Assembly: GCF_000703005.1 (NCBI RefSeq)
Contig: NZ_JNLH01000001.1
Coordinates: forward strand, 1,205,501 to 1,269,500
Direction: 5' to 3'
DNA: 64,000 nucleotides
Source: Pseudobutyrivibrio ruminis HUN009
Lineage (GTDB): Bacteria; Bacillota; Clostridia; Lachnospirales; Lachnospiraceae
Shown in pieces: positions 42,180 to 50,910 of the stretch. The notes beneath the pieces are model-generated. The model made no database searches. It was given only the letters and a program-made list of their open reading frames with translations, and had not been told where the DNA came from. How positions within the stretch are numbered: position 1 is the stretch's first letter; every line of letters begins with the position of its first letter. Made by a program: the position numbers and the translations under genes.

Positions 42180-44300
42180 ATGGAAGAATATTTTAATGTG
42201 GCAGACATCTTTGGAGAAAATGTATTTAACGATACAGTTATGCAGGAACGACTTCCAAAGAAGACTTATCAGAAGCTTAAGCAGACTATTCTTGCAGGAG
42301 AAGAGCTTGATTTAGAGACTGCTGATGTTATTGCACACGAAATGAAGGAGTGGGCTATTGAGAAGGGTGCAACCCACTACACACATTGGTTCCAGCCACT
42401 TACAGGTATTACAGCAGAAAAGCATGATTCATTCATTTCTGCTCCATTACCAAGTGGTAAGGTGCTTATGAGCTTCTCTGGTAAAGAGCTTATAAAAGGT
42501 GAGCCAGATGCATCATCGTTCCCTTCAGGAGGACTTAGAGCCACATTTGAGGCAAGAGGATATACAGCTTGGGATCCAACATCTCCAGCATTTGTTAGAC
42601 AGGATGCAGCAGGTGCAACACTTTGCATTCCTACAGCTTTCTGTTCATATACAGGAGAAGCATTGGACCAGAAAACACCTTTGCTTCGTTCTATGGAAGT
42701 TTTATCAGAGCAGGCAATCAGACTTCTTAGATTATTTGGTAACACAAATTCTAAGCGTGTAATTCCTTCAGTTGGTGCTGAGCAGGAATACTTCCTAATT
42801 GACCGTGAAATGTATCTTGCCCGTAAGGATTTAATGTATACAGGTCGTACACTCTTTGGTGCAATGCCACCTAAGGGACAGGAAATGGACGACCATTACT
42901 TTGGTTCGATTCCAGAGCGAATTGAGGCCTATATGCGTGATGTTAATATTGAGCTTTGGAAGCTTGGCGTTTCATCTAAAACACAGCATAATGAGGTTGC
43001 TCCAGCTCAGCACGAGCTTGCACCAATCTATGCACAGTGCAACGTTGCAGTAGATCACAACCAGATTATCATGGAGACACTTAGAAAGGTTGCAAACCGT
43101 CATGGTTTACAGTGCCTCCTCCATGAAAAACCATTCGCAGGCGTAAATGGTTCAGGTAAGCATGATAACTGGTCACTTGTTACAGACGATGGAATCAATC
43201 TTTTTGAGCCAGGTAAATCACCACATGAGAACATCCAGTTCTTGCTTGTGCTTTGCCTTGTTCTTAAGGCTGTTGATTTACATGCAGATCTTCTTCGTGA
43301 GTCTGCATCAGACGTTGGTAATGATCACAGATTAGGTGGAAATGAAGCGCCTCCTGTAATCATCTCTGTATACCTTGGAGAGCAGCTGGAGGACGTTTTA
43401 AGACAGCTCATCTCTACTGGTACAGCTACTAAGTCAAAGAAGGGTGAAAAGCTTGCTACAGGCGTTAAAACGCTTCCTGACTTTAGAAAAGATGCAACAG
43501 ATAGAAACCGTACATCACCATTTGCATTTACTGGAAACAAGTTCGAATTCAGAATGGTTGGTTCACAGGATTCAGTTGGTGAGCCAAACGTAGTTTTAAA
43601 CACAATCATGGCAGAGGCACTTTGCGAGGCTTGTGATGAGCTTGAGAAAGCAAAGGATTTTGATAGCGCAGTTCATGACATGATAAAGAAGCTTGCTACA
43701 GAGCATCAGCGTATCGTATTTAACGGAAATGGATACGGAGAAGAGTGGATTGAGGAAGCAAAGAAGAGAGGCTTGCCAAGCATCAATTCTTTAGTAGAGG
43801 CAATTCCAGCTCTTACAACAGATGCAACAGTTTCAATGTTTGAAAAGTTTGGAGTATTCTCAAAGGTAGAGCTTGAGTCACGTGCTGAAATCGAATACGA
43901 GCAGTACATCAAGTCAATCAACATCGAAGCAAAGACTATGATAGACATGGCTTCTAAGCAGATTATTCCAGCTGTAATAGGCTATGCTACAGAGCTTGGA
44001 CTTTCTATTGGTACAATTCAGGATGCTTGTCCTGAGGCCGATGTAAGCACTCAGAAGGAACTTCTCATTAAGGTATCTAATTATCTACGTGAGGCAAAGG
44101 AAGCCCTTGTAAAGCTCAAAGAGACAAACAATAAGGCATATACTATGAAGGCTTCTAGCTGCGAAAAAGCCAACTTCTACCACGATGAAGTTATAAAGGC
44201 TATGGAAGAGCTTCGTGCTCCTGTAGATGCCTTAGAAATGATTGTAGACAAAGAATGCTGGCCAATGCCTAGCTATGGAGATATGATTTTCGAAGTATAA
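42180..44300 (+). CDS. Glutamine synthetase type III
   Basis: Makes glutamine from glutamate, ammonia and ATP; main ammonia-assimilating enzyme in many Bacteroides and rumen Firmicutes. At 706 residues it is the long GSIII form. ETYPE-III features include HWFQPLTG, EAEQEYFL-like VGAEQEYFLIDRE and KHDNWSLVTDDG for the glutamate and ATP sites. AAAGGA lies about 10 nt before the ATG. No clear promoter was found between the fba terminator and this start, so read-through or an unrecognised sigma factor may be involved. The terminator at 44313-44341 follows. Confidence 0.93.
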   Translation: MEEYFNVADIFGENVFNDTVMQERLPKKTYQKLKQTILAGEELDLETADVIAHEMKEWAIEKGATHYTHWFQPLTGITAEKHDSFISAPLPSGKVLMSFSGKELIKGEPDASSFPSGGLRATFEARGYTAWDPTSPAFVRQDAAGATLCIPTAFCSYTGEALDQKTPLLRSMEVLSEQAIRLLRLFGNTNSKRVIPSVGAEQEYFLIDREMYLARKDLMYTGRTLFGAMPPKGQEMDDHYFGSIPERIEAYMRDVNIELWKLGVSSKTQHNEVAPAQHELAPIYAQCNVAVDHNQIIMETLRKVANRHGLQCLLHEKPFAGVNGSGKHDNWSLVTDDGINLFEPGKSPHENIQFLLVLCLVLKAVDLHADLLRESASDVGNDHRLGGNEAPPVIISVYLGEQLEDVLRQLISTGTATKSKKGEKLATGVKTLPDFRKDATDRNRTSPFAFTGNKFEFRMVGSQDSVGEPNVVLNTIMAEALCEACDELEKAKDFDSAVHDMIKKLATEHQRIVFNGNGYGEEWIEEAKKRGLPSINSLVEAIPALTTDATVSMFEKFGVFSKVELESRAEIEYEQYIKSINIEAKTMIDMASKQIIPAVIGYATELGLSIGTIQDACPEADVSTQKELLIKVSNYLREAKEALVKLKETNNKAYTMKASSCEKANFYHDEVIKAMEELRAPVDALEMIVDKECWPMPSYGDMIFEV

Positions 44301-44312
44301 AATAAAGCAAAC

Positions 44313-44341
44313 AAAAAAGAGCTCAAACGAGCTCTTTTTTT
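44313..44341. terminator. Bidirectional terminator between glutamine synthetase and PBP genes
   Basis: AAAAAAGAGCTC (44313-44324) pairs with GAGCTCTTTTTT (44329-44340) over AAAC. The A-run on one side and T-run on the other let it serve both convergent genes. Confidence 0.9.
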
Positions 44342-44348
44342 ATGCATA

Positions 44349-46940
44349 TTATTCGCCACCAATTACTTGAATAGTTCCTTCACTGCCTCCTGAAGAATCA
44401 CTTGTTGTGGATGATGAACCACCGATTACACCAGTATTTGGCATTTGGTATCCACCATGATATGGACAATATGTTCCGAAGGTGGCTGCATCAACTCCGT
44501 ATGCTTCATCAGCAGTTCCGGCAGCTGCGCCTACGATAAATACTCCTGAGTAGGCAGGACATTCTGAATTTGCAAACATGTGTGACTGAGTACATACAGT
44601 ACCGAGATAATGCTTATCACAGTATTCTGTAGGCTCGGTGCCCTCCTCAAAGTATTCTGTGTAAACCATAGAACCACGAGGGTCACAGTCACACACACCA
44701 TCGATAGCAAGTTTACCGGATTTTTTACATACCTGTGCGGTCACGATACCATCAGGCATTGTAAAGTCTTTTGCTGACAGACTCTCGTGAATACGGCTCA
44801 TTACAGCTTTCCAAATAACTTTAGAGTAGGTTGTGTAGCTTTGAGGTGTATTATCGTCAAATCCGCCCCAAATAACGCCTGTATAGTATGGAGTGAAGCC
44901 TGCAAAGACTGTATCACGATTCTTTGTTGTAGTACCGGATTTGCCGGCTACAGCAATACCATTTACATCAAAGTTGGCAGCTTTACCTGTGCCTGAAGTC
45001 ATAACGTCTTCCATAGCACTTGTAAGCAACCAAGCAGTTGTTTCTTTTAATACTCTGGTTGAAGTGTTATCTCTGTTATCAAGAATTATATTTCCCTGAT
45101 GATCAACTACAGTAGTGTAGAAGATTGGTGAGTTATATTCGCCGCCATTTGCGATTGTAGCATATGCAGATGTTAGGTCTACATTAGTAACACCATTTGT
45201 GATACCACCAAGGGCAAGGGCCTGGTTATTATCGCCATCAGTTAAAGTTGTAATTCCTAAATCTTTTGCATATTGGAAGCCAAGGCTTGTTCCGATATCA
45301 CCCATTACCTCGACAGTAACAACGTTGATAGAGTTTGTAATGGCTGTTCTGATATTGGTCCAGCCAAGGTATGTGTTGTTGTAGTTTTTAAGTGATGTGC
45401 CATCAGCATATGTAGTAGGCATATCATTTTCTACTGATGCAAGTGTCATTCCGCCAGCATCAAGTGCTGCAGCATAACAAGCAATAACCTTGAATGTAGA
45501 ACCTGGTTGACGAGTAATGCCTGTTGCTCTGTTAAGGGTTTTGGCAGCTGTTTTATCTCCACGACCACCAACCATTGCAACAACCTGACCAGTATACTGA
45601 TCGATAATTGTCATAGCAGCTTGAGGCTGAAGTGTGTATGTTACAGATTCTCCAGCGATTTCATCCCCATCTTCCATGATGGCTGCTTTGTATTCTTCGA
45701 TTGCAGCAGCTGCTTCCTCTTTGGTATCAAACTCAAGAGTATAACCAGAGTTGCTTGACTGATAATAAGAAAGCATTGTTGTGTCAGAATAATTGGCTGT
45801 GGAGCCATCTGATTTTGTAATGGTCAATCTGTAGGAGAATGAATACTTTTCAATTCCTTTGTAGTTATCAGTATTGTTAACTTCTTCCTCTACTATATTT
45901 TGGATTGAAGTATCCTGTGTAGAGTAGATTGAAAGACCACCTGAATATAATAGTGAATATGCTTCAGTTTCAGTGTAACCAAGTCTTGTTTGTAAATCTT
46001 CTATAACTTCATCTGTTAGTGCATCAACAAAATAAGAAGTTGATGATGTAGAAATTTCGGTGTTAAGTACCTGGATTCTATCGTAAACATCATCTGCGAG
46101 AGCTGTTTCGTATTCACTTTCTGTAATATACCCTTGATCCAACATGTTTTTGAGGACTTTTTTGCGTCGAGTTGCATTTTCCTCAGGATGAGAAATTGGA
46201 TTGTATTTTGTTGGGTTTTGAGTGATTCCAGCAATAACAGCACATTCTGAAAGAGTTAAATCTGAAACAGATTTATTAAAGTATCTCTCGGCTGCTGCCT
46301 CAACACCAAGAGTGTTCTGGCCTAAGTTGATACTATTAAGATAGTTCTCTAAAATAACATCTTTACTAACAATTTTCTCAAGCTGAACAGCTAAGTACTG
46401 TTCTTGGATTTTACGATTAATACTATCAAGCTTAGTACGCTCAGATGTCCATGTGGTGAAATAGTTATTCTTTAACAGCTGTTGGGTGATTGTACTGGCA
46501 CCCTGAGTAAAATGAAAACCATCAAGGATACCTTGCATTGCTGCTCTTATAATACCCTGTGGATCAATTCCGTTGTGCTCGTAGAATCGAGCATCTTCAA
46601 TTGCAACGAAAGCATGCTGCAAATCGATAGGAATATTATCTAAAGTAACATAGGTTCTATTGGCACCTGTTGATGCTAAGGTTTCGATTTCATTTCCATC
46701 TGAATCATAAACTGTACTCATGTAACCAGTTGGTGAGATATCTATTGTGGATACATCTGGAAGCTGGTCAATGAGATTCTTTGCATAGAGGTAAGCAAAA
46801 ATACCACCAGCTATGACTACAGAGACGATGCATATCAGCGAAATACGAATAATGGCCAATCCGGCACTGTGACGTTTTCGCTTCTTACGTCCTGAAAGCT
46901 TAGCGGACTGCTTAGCTGCATTTTCTTTTCCGTAATTCAT
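44349..46940 (-). CDS. Class A penicillin-binding protein (transglycosylase/transpeptidase)
   Basis: Bifunctional peptidoglycan synthase anchored in the membrane. A basic cytoplasmic tail (KKRKRH) and one helix (about residues 30-52) come first. The GT51 domain has EDARFYEHNGID and QGASTITQQLLKN. The transpeptidase domain has PGSTFKV (catalytic Ser), SIN and KSGTT. A Ser/Gly-rich tail with several Cys ends the 863 residues. I chose the start at 46940, preceded by GGAGG; an upstream in-frame extension would run into the divergent gene. A -10 (46968-46963) lies in the 54-bp divergent spacer. Confidence 0.93.
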   Translation of the reverse strand: MNYGKENAAKQSAKLSGRKKRKRHSAGLAIIRISLICIVSVVIAGGIFAYLYAKNLIDQLPDVSTIDISPTGYMSTVYDSDGNEIETLASTGANRTYVTLDNIPIDLQHAFVAIEDARFYEHNGIDPQGIIRAAMQGILDGFHFTQGASTITQQLLKNNYFTTWTSERTKLDSINRKIQEQYLAVQLEKIVSKDVILENYLNSINLGQNTLGVEAAAERYFNKSVSDLTLSECAVIAGITQNPTKYNPISHPEENATRRKKVLKNMLDQGYITESEYETALADDVYDRIQVLNTEISTSSTSYFVDALTDEVIEDLQTRLGYTETEAYSLLYSGGLSIYSTQDTSIQNIVEEEVNNTDNYKGIEKYSFSYRLTITKSDGSTANYSDTTMLSYYQSSNSGYTLEFDTKEEAAAAIEEYKAAIMEDGDEIAGESVTYTLQPQAAMTIIDQYTGQVVAMVGGRGDKTAAKTLNRATGITRQPGSTFKVIACYAAALDAGGMTLASVENDMPTTYADGTSLKNYNNTYLGWTNIRTAITNSINVVTVEVMGDIGTSLGFQYAKDLGITTLTDGDNNQALALGGITNGVTNVDLTSAYATIANGGEYNSPIFYTTVVDHQGNIILDNRDNTSTRVLKETTAWLLTSAMEDVMTSGTGKAANFDVNGIAVAGKSGTTTKNRDTVFAGFTPYYTGVIWGGFDDNTPQSYTTYSKVIWKAVMSRIHESLSAKDFTMPDGIVTAQVCKKSGKLAIDGVCDCDPRGSMVYTEYFEEGTEPTEYCDKHYLGTVCTQSHMFANSECPAYSGVFIVGAAAGTADEAYGVDAATFGTYCPYHGGYQMPNTGVIGGSSSTTSDSSGGSEGTIQVIGGE

Positions 46941-46959
46941 AATAACCTCCAATTTAGAC

Positions 46960-46988
46960 TTCATTATACCAAAATTATCACTTATAAT
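46960..46988 (+). promoter_or_regulatory. Promoter of the YigZ-family gene, giving a possibly leaderless mRNA
   Basis: A perfect TATAAT (46983-46988) lies 7 nt before the ATG at 46995, with a poor -35 (TTCATT, 46960-46965) 17 bp upstream. The predicted start coincides with the start codon, and there is no Shine-Dalgarno sequence. Confidence 0.5.
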
Positions 46989-46994
46989 AAACCT

Positions 46995-47648
46995 ATGGAA
47001 AATAAGACTTTTAGAATTGTATATGAAGGCGGAACAGGGGAGATAGAAGAGAAGAAATCGAGATTTATTGCTCATATTTGCCCTGTTACATCTGAAAAAG
47101 AGGCTGTAGATTTTATTTCCGCAAAAAAGAAAGAGTTCTGGGATGCAAGGCATAATTGCTCAGCCTTTTTAATAGGAGAAAACAACGAAATTACAAGATG
47201 TAATGATGATGGGGAGCCTGCGCAAACTGCAGGTCGACCAATGTTGGATGTTCTTCTTAGAGAGAATATTCATAATTGTGTGGTAGTGGTAACTCGTTAT
47301 TTTGGTGGAGTTCTTTTGGGGACAGGTGGACTCGTACGGGCATATCAGTCAGCTGTTCAGGAAGGACTAAAAAATTGCAAACTTCTTGAACCCAAAGATG
47401 GATATCCATGTGAAATAAAAACAGATTATAATGGCTATGGAAAAATAGAATATGTTCTCAGAGAAAATAATCTTCCGATTTTAAATACAGAATTTGGAGC
47501 AGAAGTAATAATTTCATCTGTAGTAGAATGTAATTTCAAAGAAAATCTAGAAAAAATTGTTGCAGACAAAACGGCAGGAAATGCCGAAATTACGTGGGAT
47601 TCTCAGGTTAAATTCGATATTTTAGATGGCCAGATTTTAAAATTTTAA
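46995..47648 (+). CDS. yigZ: YigZ/IMPACT family protein
   Basis: Member of the IMPACT-related family of uncertain molecular role, in some species linked to translation or amino-acid peptidase regulation. The conserved core KSRFIAHICPV, DARHNCSAF, DDGEPAQTAGRP and TRYFGGVLLGTGGLVRAY is complete; 217 residues. There is no ribosome binding site and the -10 box is 7 nt from the ATG, so the message may be leaderless. It diverges from the PBP gene over 54 bp. Confidence 0.9.
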   Translation: MENKTFRIVYEGGTGEIEEKKSRFIAHICPVTSEKEAVDFISAKKKEFWDARHNCSAFLIGENNEITRCNDDGEPAQTAGRPMLDVLLRENIHNCVVVVTRYFGGVLLGTGGLVRAYQSAVQEGLKNCKLLEPKDGYPCEIKTDYNGYGKIEYVLRENNLPILNTEFGAEVIISSVVECNFKENLEKIVADKTAGNAEITWDSQVKFDILDGQILKF

Positions 47649-47667
47649 AAAAAGTTGAAAAAAGTGC

Positions 47668-47696
47668 TTGCTATTTTAAAATCTATGCTCTATAAT
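47668..47696 (+). promoter_or_regulatory. Promoter of tRNA-Gln
   Basis: TTGCTA (47668-47673) and a perfect TATAAT (47691-47696) are 17 bp apart, about 52 bp before the mature tRNA. Confidence 0.75.
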
Positions 47697-47748
47697 AGCA
47701 TTCGTTGACGCGGTAAAGCAGTTAAACAAAGCGCTCAGCGAATAATAT

Positions 47749-47820
47749 TGGCCCATCGCCAAATGGTAAGGCAACGGACTCTGACTCCGTCATTTCAAGG
47801 TTCGAATCCTTGTGGGCCAG
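47749..47820 (+). tRNA. tRNA-Gln (anticodon CUG)
   Basis: A complete cloverleaf can be drawn. The acceptor is TGGCCCA/TGGGCCA with discriminator G, and the D stem is GCC/GGC. The anticodon stem ACGGA/TCCGT carries loop CTCTGAC with anticodon CTG at 47781-47783. The T arm is CAAGG-TTCGAAT-CCTTG. CCA is not encoded. CUG reads CAG codons; a UUG isoacceptor must be elsewhere. It has its own promoter and terminator. Confidence 0.95.
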
Positions 47821-47822
47821 CT

Positions 47823-47854
47823 AAGACCTAAGCATTAGCTTAGGTCTTTTTTTT
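47823..47854 (+). terminator. Terminator after tRNA-Gln
   Basis: AAGACCTAAGC (47823-47833) pairs with GCTTAGGTCTT (47838-47848) over ATTA, with T-run to 47854. Confidence 0.92.
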
Positions 47855-47925
47855 ACCTGAAATTTATGGAACAAATCAAACTGTTAATATATAATATTTG
47901 CTAACGGTGGTTTTGGAGGTAAGTG

Positions 47926-48624
47926 ATGTATTCATATCAGGACAGAATTAAATACAGCGAAGTTGATGCAAATCTTGATCTCACATATTTCGGCTTAGTT
48001 AATTACATGCAAAACTGTAGCTGCTTTCATTCTGATGATGTAGGCGTTGGTGTATATTATTTAGCTCCTAAAAAATTAGGTTGGTTTGTGACAAGCTATG
48101 AAATACATATTAAAAGATTGCCAAGGTATTCAGAGAAAGTAAAGGTATGCACATGGCCATATCAGGTTAGAGGCATGATGGCGCATCGTCTTTACTCAAT
48201 CGAAACCGAGGATGGAGAGGTTTTGGTTTATGCAGATTCCCTCTGGGTACTTATGGATTTGGATAAGCTCAAGCCATCCAGATTTACAGAAGAAATTGCA
48301 AAGGCTTATCCAGAGGATGCAAGCTTGCCTCAGTTTAATATAGAGCGCAAAAAGCTTAGGCTTAGCACAGATATAGAAAAGGTTGGAGAGTTTACAGTTA
48401 CAGACAGATATCTAGACACAAACAACCACATGAATAACTCTCACTACATAGATGTCACTCGCTATTATTTACCAGAGCAGTCATTCAATACAATCAATAT
48501 CAACTATAAAAAAGCAGCATTGTTAGATGACAAGCTAGATGTGTACATAGGAAAAATAGAAGAGGGATATCAGGTAGTCCTCAAAAAAGAAGATGAAGTT
48601 TATACAATAGTGGAGTACAAATAA
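47926..48624 (+). CDS. Acyl-ACP thioesterase (FatA/FatB family)
   Basis: Predicted to release free fatty acids from acyl-carrier protein. The 232 residues form a double hot-dog fold starting YQDRIKYSEVDANLDLTYFG, with the active-site motif DTNNHMNNSHY (Asn and His) near residue 165. I chose the ATG at 47926, 6 nt after GGAGG; a GTG one codon earlier is too close. A TATAAT at 47890-47895 may be its -10. The gene overlaps cvfB by one base, heading a fatA-cvfB-ridA-trxB group. Confidence 0.87.
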   Translation: MYSYQDRIKYSEVDANLDLTYFGLVNYMQNCSCFHSDDVGVGVYYLAPKKLGWFVTSYEIHIKRLPRYSEKVKVCTWPYQVRGMMAHRLYSIETEDGEVLVYADSLWVLMDLDKLKPSRFTEEIAKAYPEDASLPQFNIERKKLRLSTDIEKVGEFTVTDRYLDTNNHMNNSHYIDVTRYYLPEQSFNTININYKKAALLDDKLDVYIGKIEEGYQVVLKKEDEVYTIVEYK

Positions 48625-49448
48625 TGAAATTAGGCGAAATACAAGTTTTAAAAATAGAGAAGAAGGTTGAATTTGGTGTTTATCTTTCAGATGGAACAGA
48701 AAGAGTTCTTTTGCCAAAGAAGCAGGTTCCAGAGAATGCCAAAATCGGAGATGAGATAAAGGTATTTGTATACAAGGATTCTAAAGATAGATTAATCTGT
48801 ACAACAAATACTCCAAAGCTTACCTTTGGACAGATGGGTGTGCTTTCAGTTAGCCAGGTTAATAAAGTAGGCGCATTCCTTGATTGGGGATTAGAAAAGG
48901 ATTTATTCCTTCCTTTCAAGGAAATGACAAAGCAGCCATCTGAAGGTGACGAGATTTTAGTTAGAGTCTACATCGATAAAAGTCAGCGTCTTTGTGCCAG
49001 CATGAAGGGCTTATACGAGATGCTTTCTACAAAGCCTCCATATCAGGTGGGGGATGAAGTAGAGGCTAGAATATACGAATTTGGCCATGACTTTGGTACA
49101 TTTGTTGCTATCGAGGATAAATATTCTGCAATGATTCCAAAGCATGAGGATACAAGCAAGTACCGAGTTGGCGATGTTCTTATGGTTCGCATCACAGGCA
49201 TCAAAGAAGACGGTAAATGCGATGTTACAATTAGAGATAAAGCATACATCCAAATGGAAGATGATGCAGAAGCTTTGCTTGACTTAATTGATAGCTATGC
49301 TGGTGTATTGCCATTCTCAGAAAAGGCATCACCAGAAGTTATAAAAAGGGAAACAGGTCTTTCAAAAGCAGCGTTCAAGCGCGCTATTGGAAGACTCTAC
49401 AAGGAAAGAAAGATTTCCTTAGTAGATGGAAAGATACGCAAACTATAA
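48624..49448 (+). CDS. cvfB: CvfB family S1 RNA-binding protein
   Basis: RNA-binding protein named for virulence regulation in Staphylococcus. Tandem S1-like OB folds (GVLSVSQVNKVGAFLDWGL near 72 and VGDEVEARIYEFGHDFGTFV near 142) precede a C-terminal winged helix (TGLSKAAFKRAIGRLYKERK). Length 274. Its start shares a base with the thioesterase stop. The molecular target is not known. Confidence 0.9.
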   Translation: MKLGEIQVLKIEKKVEFGVYLSDGTERVLLPKKQVPENAKIGDEIKVFVYKDSKDRLICTTNTPKLTFGQMGVLSVSQVNKVGAFLDWGLEKDLFLPFKEMTKQPSEGDEILVRVYIDKSQRLCASMKGLYEMLSTKPPYQVGDEVEARIYEFGHDFGTFVAIEDKYSAMIPKHEDTSKYRVGDVLMVRITGIKEDGKCDVTIRDKAYIQMEDDAEALLDLIDSYAGVLPFSEKASPEVIKRETGLSKAAFKRAIGRLYKERKISLVDGKIRKL

Positions 49449-49461
49449 GGAGGACATACTT

Positions 49462-49836
49462 ATGAAAAATGTAATCTCAACAACAGCTGCGCCAGCGGCA
49501 ATTGGCCCATATTCACAGGCCATCGAGGTAAATGGAATGGTTTATACATCAGGTATCATTCCAGTTGATCCAGAAACAGGTGTTATTCCTGAAGGTGCTG
49601 CAGCACAGGCTGACAGAGTATTCAAGAGCATGAGTGCTCTATTAGAGGCAGCTGGTACATCCATGGGAAACGTTGTTAAAACAACAGTCTTTATTAAAAA
49701 TATGGATGATTTCGCAGCAATTAATGAAGTATATGCAAAGTACTTCCCAGAGCCATTTCCAGCTCGTTCATGTATTGAAGTTGCTCGCATTCCTAAGGAT
49801 GTTCTCTTGGAAGCAGAGGCAATTGCAATCAAATAA
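49462..49836 (+). CDS. ridA: RidA family reactive intermediate/imine deaminase
   Basis: Hydrolyses reactive enamines and imines made by PLP enzymes. The Rid motifs GPYSQAIEVNGMVYTSG and PARSCIEVARIPKD, with the catalytic Arg, are intact; 124 residues. I chose the ATG at 49462, 7-8 nt after AAGGAGGA; an upstream in-frame extension overlaps cvfB. trxB starts 15 bp downstream. Confidence 0.94.
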   Translation: MKNVISTTAAPAAIGPYSQAIEVNGMVYTSGIIPVDPETGVIPEGAAAQADRVFKSMSALLEAAGTSMGNVVKTTVFIKNMDDFAAINEVYAKYFPEPFPARSCIEVARIPKDVLLEAEAIAIK

Positions 49837-49851
49837 AATCGGAGAAGTGTT

Positions 49852-50766
49852 ATGGTTTATGATGTTATTGTTATAGGAGCGGGGCCTGCTGGCCTTGCTG
49901 CTGGAATATATGGTAAGCGAGCTGGCTATAATATTCTTGTTTTAGACACAAGTTCTATCAGCGGTGGTCAGATACTCAACACATATGAGGTAGATAATTA
50001 TCCTGGTATTCCTGGAGTATCAGGTACAGAGCTTGCAGATGCTATGAAAAAGCATTGTGAAAAGCTTGGCGTGGAGTTTGCCAGAGGCCGTGTTTCTTCC
50101 ATTGTAGATAATGGTGAAATAAAAGAGCTTATTACTAAGAAAGAAAATTTCCAGACAAAGACAGTTATTATTGCTACAGGTGCTACAAACAGAAAGCTTG
50201 GATGTCCTGGTGAGGATGAGTTTTCAGGCATGGGCGTTTCTTACTGCGCTACATGTGATGGTGCATTTTTCAAAGATAAGGTAGTAGCAGTTGTTGGCGG
50301 TGGAGATGTAGCCCTCGAGGATGCAGCTTACCTAGCTAGGACCTGCAAAAAAGTTTATCTTATTCATAGAAGAGATGAGTTTAGAGGAGCAGTAGTTTTA
50401 CAAAATCAGATTAAATCTCTTGATAATGTAGAATTGGTATTAGATTCAACCGTGGAATCTATAATCGGAAAAGATTCTGTTGAAAAACTTCTTATAAAGA
50501 ATAAGAAAACAGATGAAGAAAAAGAATTGGAAGTAGAAGGTGTATTTATTGCAGTTGGTACAGTGCCTAACACCAAAACTATTTCTGGTCTTCCTTCATT
50601 AGATGATAGAGGTTATATAATTGCAGGTGAAACATGCGAAACTGATATTCCAGGAGTATTTGCAGCAGGAGATGTTAGAACCAAGCAATTACGTCAGGTA
50701 ATTACTGCAACCGCTGATGGGGCGAATGCAATAACATCTATAACCAATTATTTAAATTTAAAATAG
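49852..50766 (+). CDS. trxB: Thioredoxin reductase
   Basis: FAD/NADPH enzyme that reduces thioredoxin. The FAD-binding GAGPAGLAAGIYGKRAG is at residue 9, the redox-active CATC lies near 132, the NADPH-binding GGGDVALEDA follows, and VFAAGDVR closes the fold; 304 residues. It is the last gene of the fatA-cvfB-ridA-trxB group. A consensus promoter for the next gene begins 66 bp later. Confidence 0.94.
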   Translation: MVYDVIVIGAGPAGLAAGIYGKRAGYNILVLDTSSISGGQILNTYEVDNYPGIPGVSGTELADAMKKHCEKLGVEFARGRVSSIVDNGEIKELITKKENFQTKTVIIATGATNRKLGCPGEDEFSGMGVSYCATCDGAFFKDKVVAVVGGGDVALEDAAYLARTCKKVYLIHRRDEFRGAVVLQNQIKSLDNVELVLDSTVESIIGKDSVEKLLIKNKKTDEEKELEVEGVFIAVGTVPNTKTISGLPSLDDRGYIIAGETCETDIPGVFAAGDVRTKQLRQVITATADGANAITSITNYLNLK

Positions 50767-50831
50767 TTTACTAAAATGTTACAAACTCAACATATTTTCA
50801 GATTATTGGAAAATGTAAGGTTAAATCGGAC

Positions 50832-50860
50832 TTGACACATTTACTGTTAGATTATATAAT
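50832..50860 (+). promoter_or_regulatory. Consensus promoter of the NlpC/P60 gene
   Basis: A perfect TTGACA (50832-50837) and a perfect TATAAT (50855-50860) are 17 bp apart. An 11-bp inverted repeat (50777-50787 and 50877-50887) flanks the promoter. Confidence 0.85.
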
Positions 50861-50910
50861 GACAACAGTTGTAATAAGTTTGTAACAAATTCGGAGGTTT
50901 TTTTTACAGA

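Noticed and set aside
44349..44480. Ser/Gly-rich PBP C terminus as a simple-sequence repeat
   Set aside because: It is a normal low-complexity tail of class A PBPs and not a tandem repeat at the DNA level.
46941..47153. N-terminal extension of the PBP
   Set aside because: The in-frame extension would overlap the divergent YigZ-family gene, while GGAGG and a membrane-protein start at 46940 are convincing.
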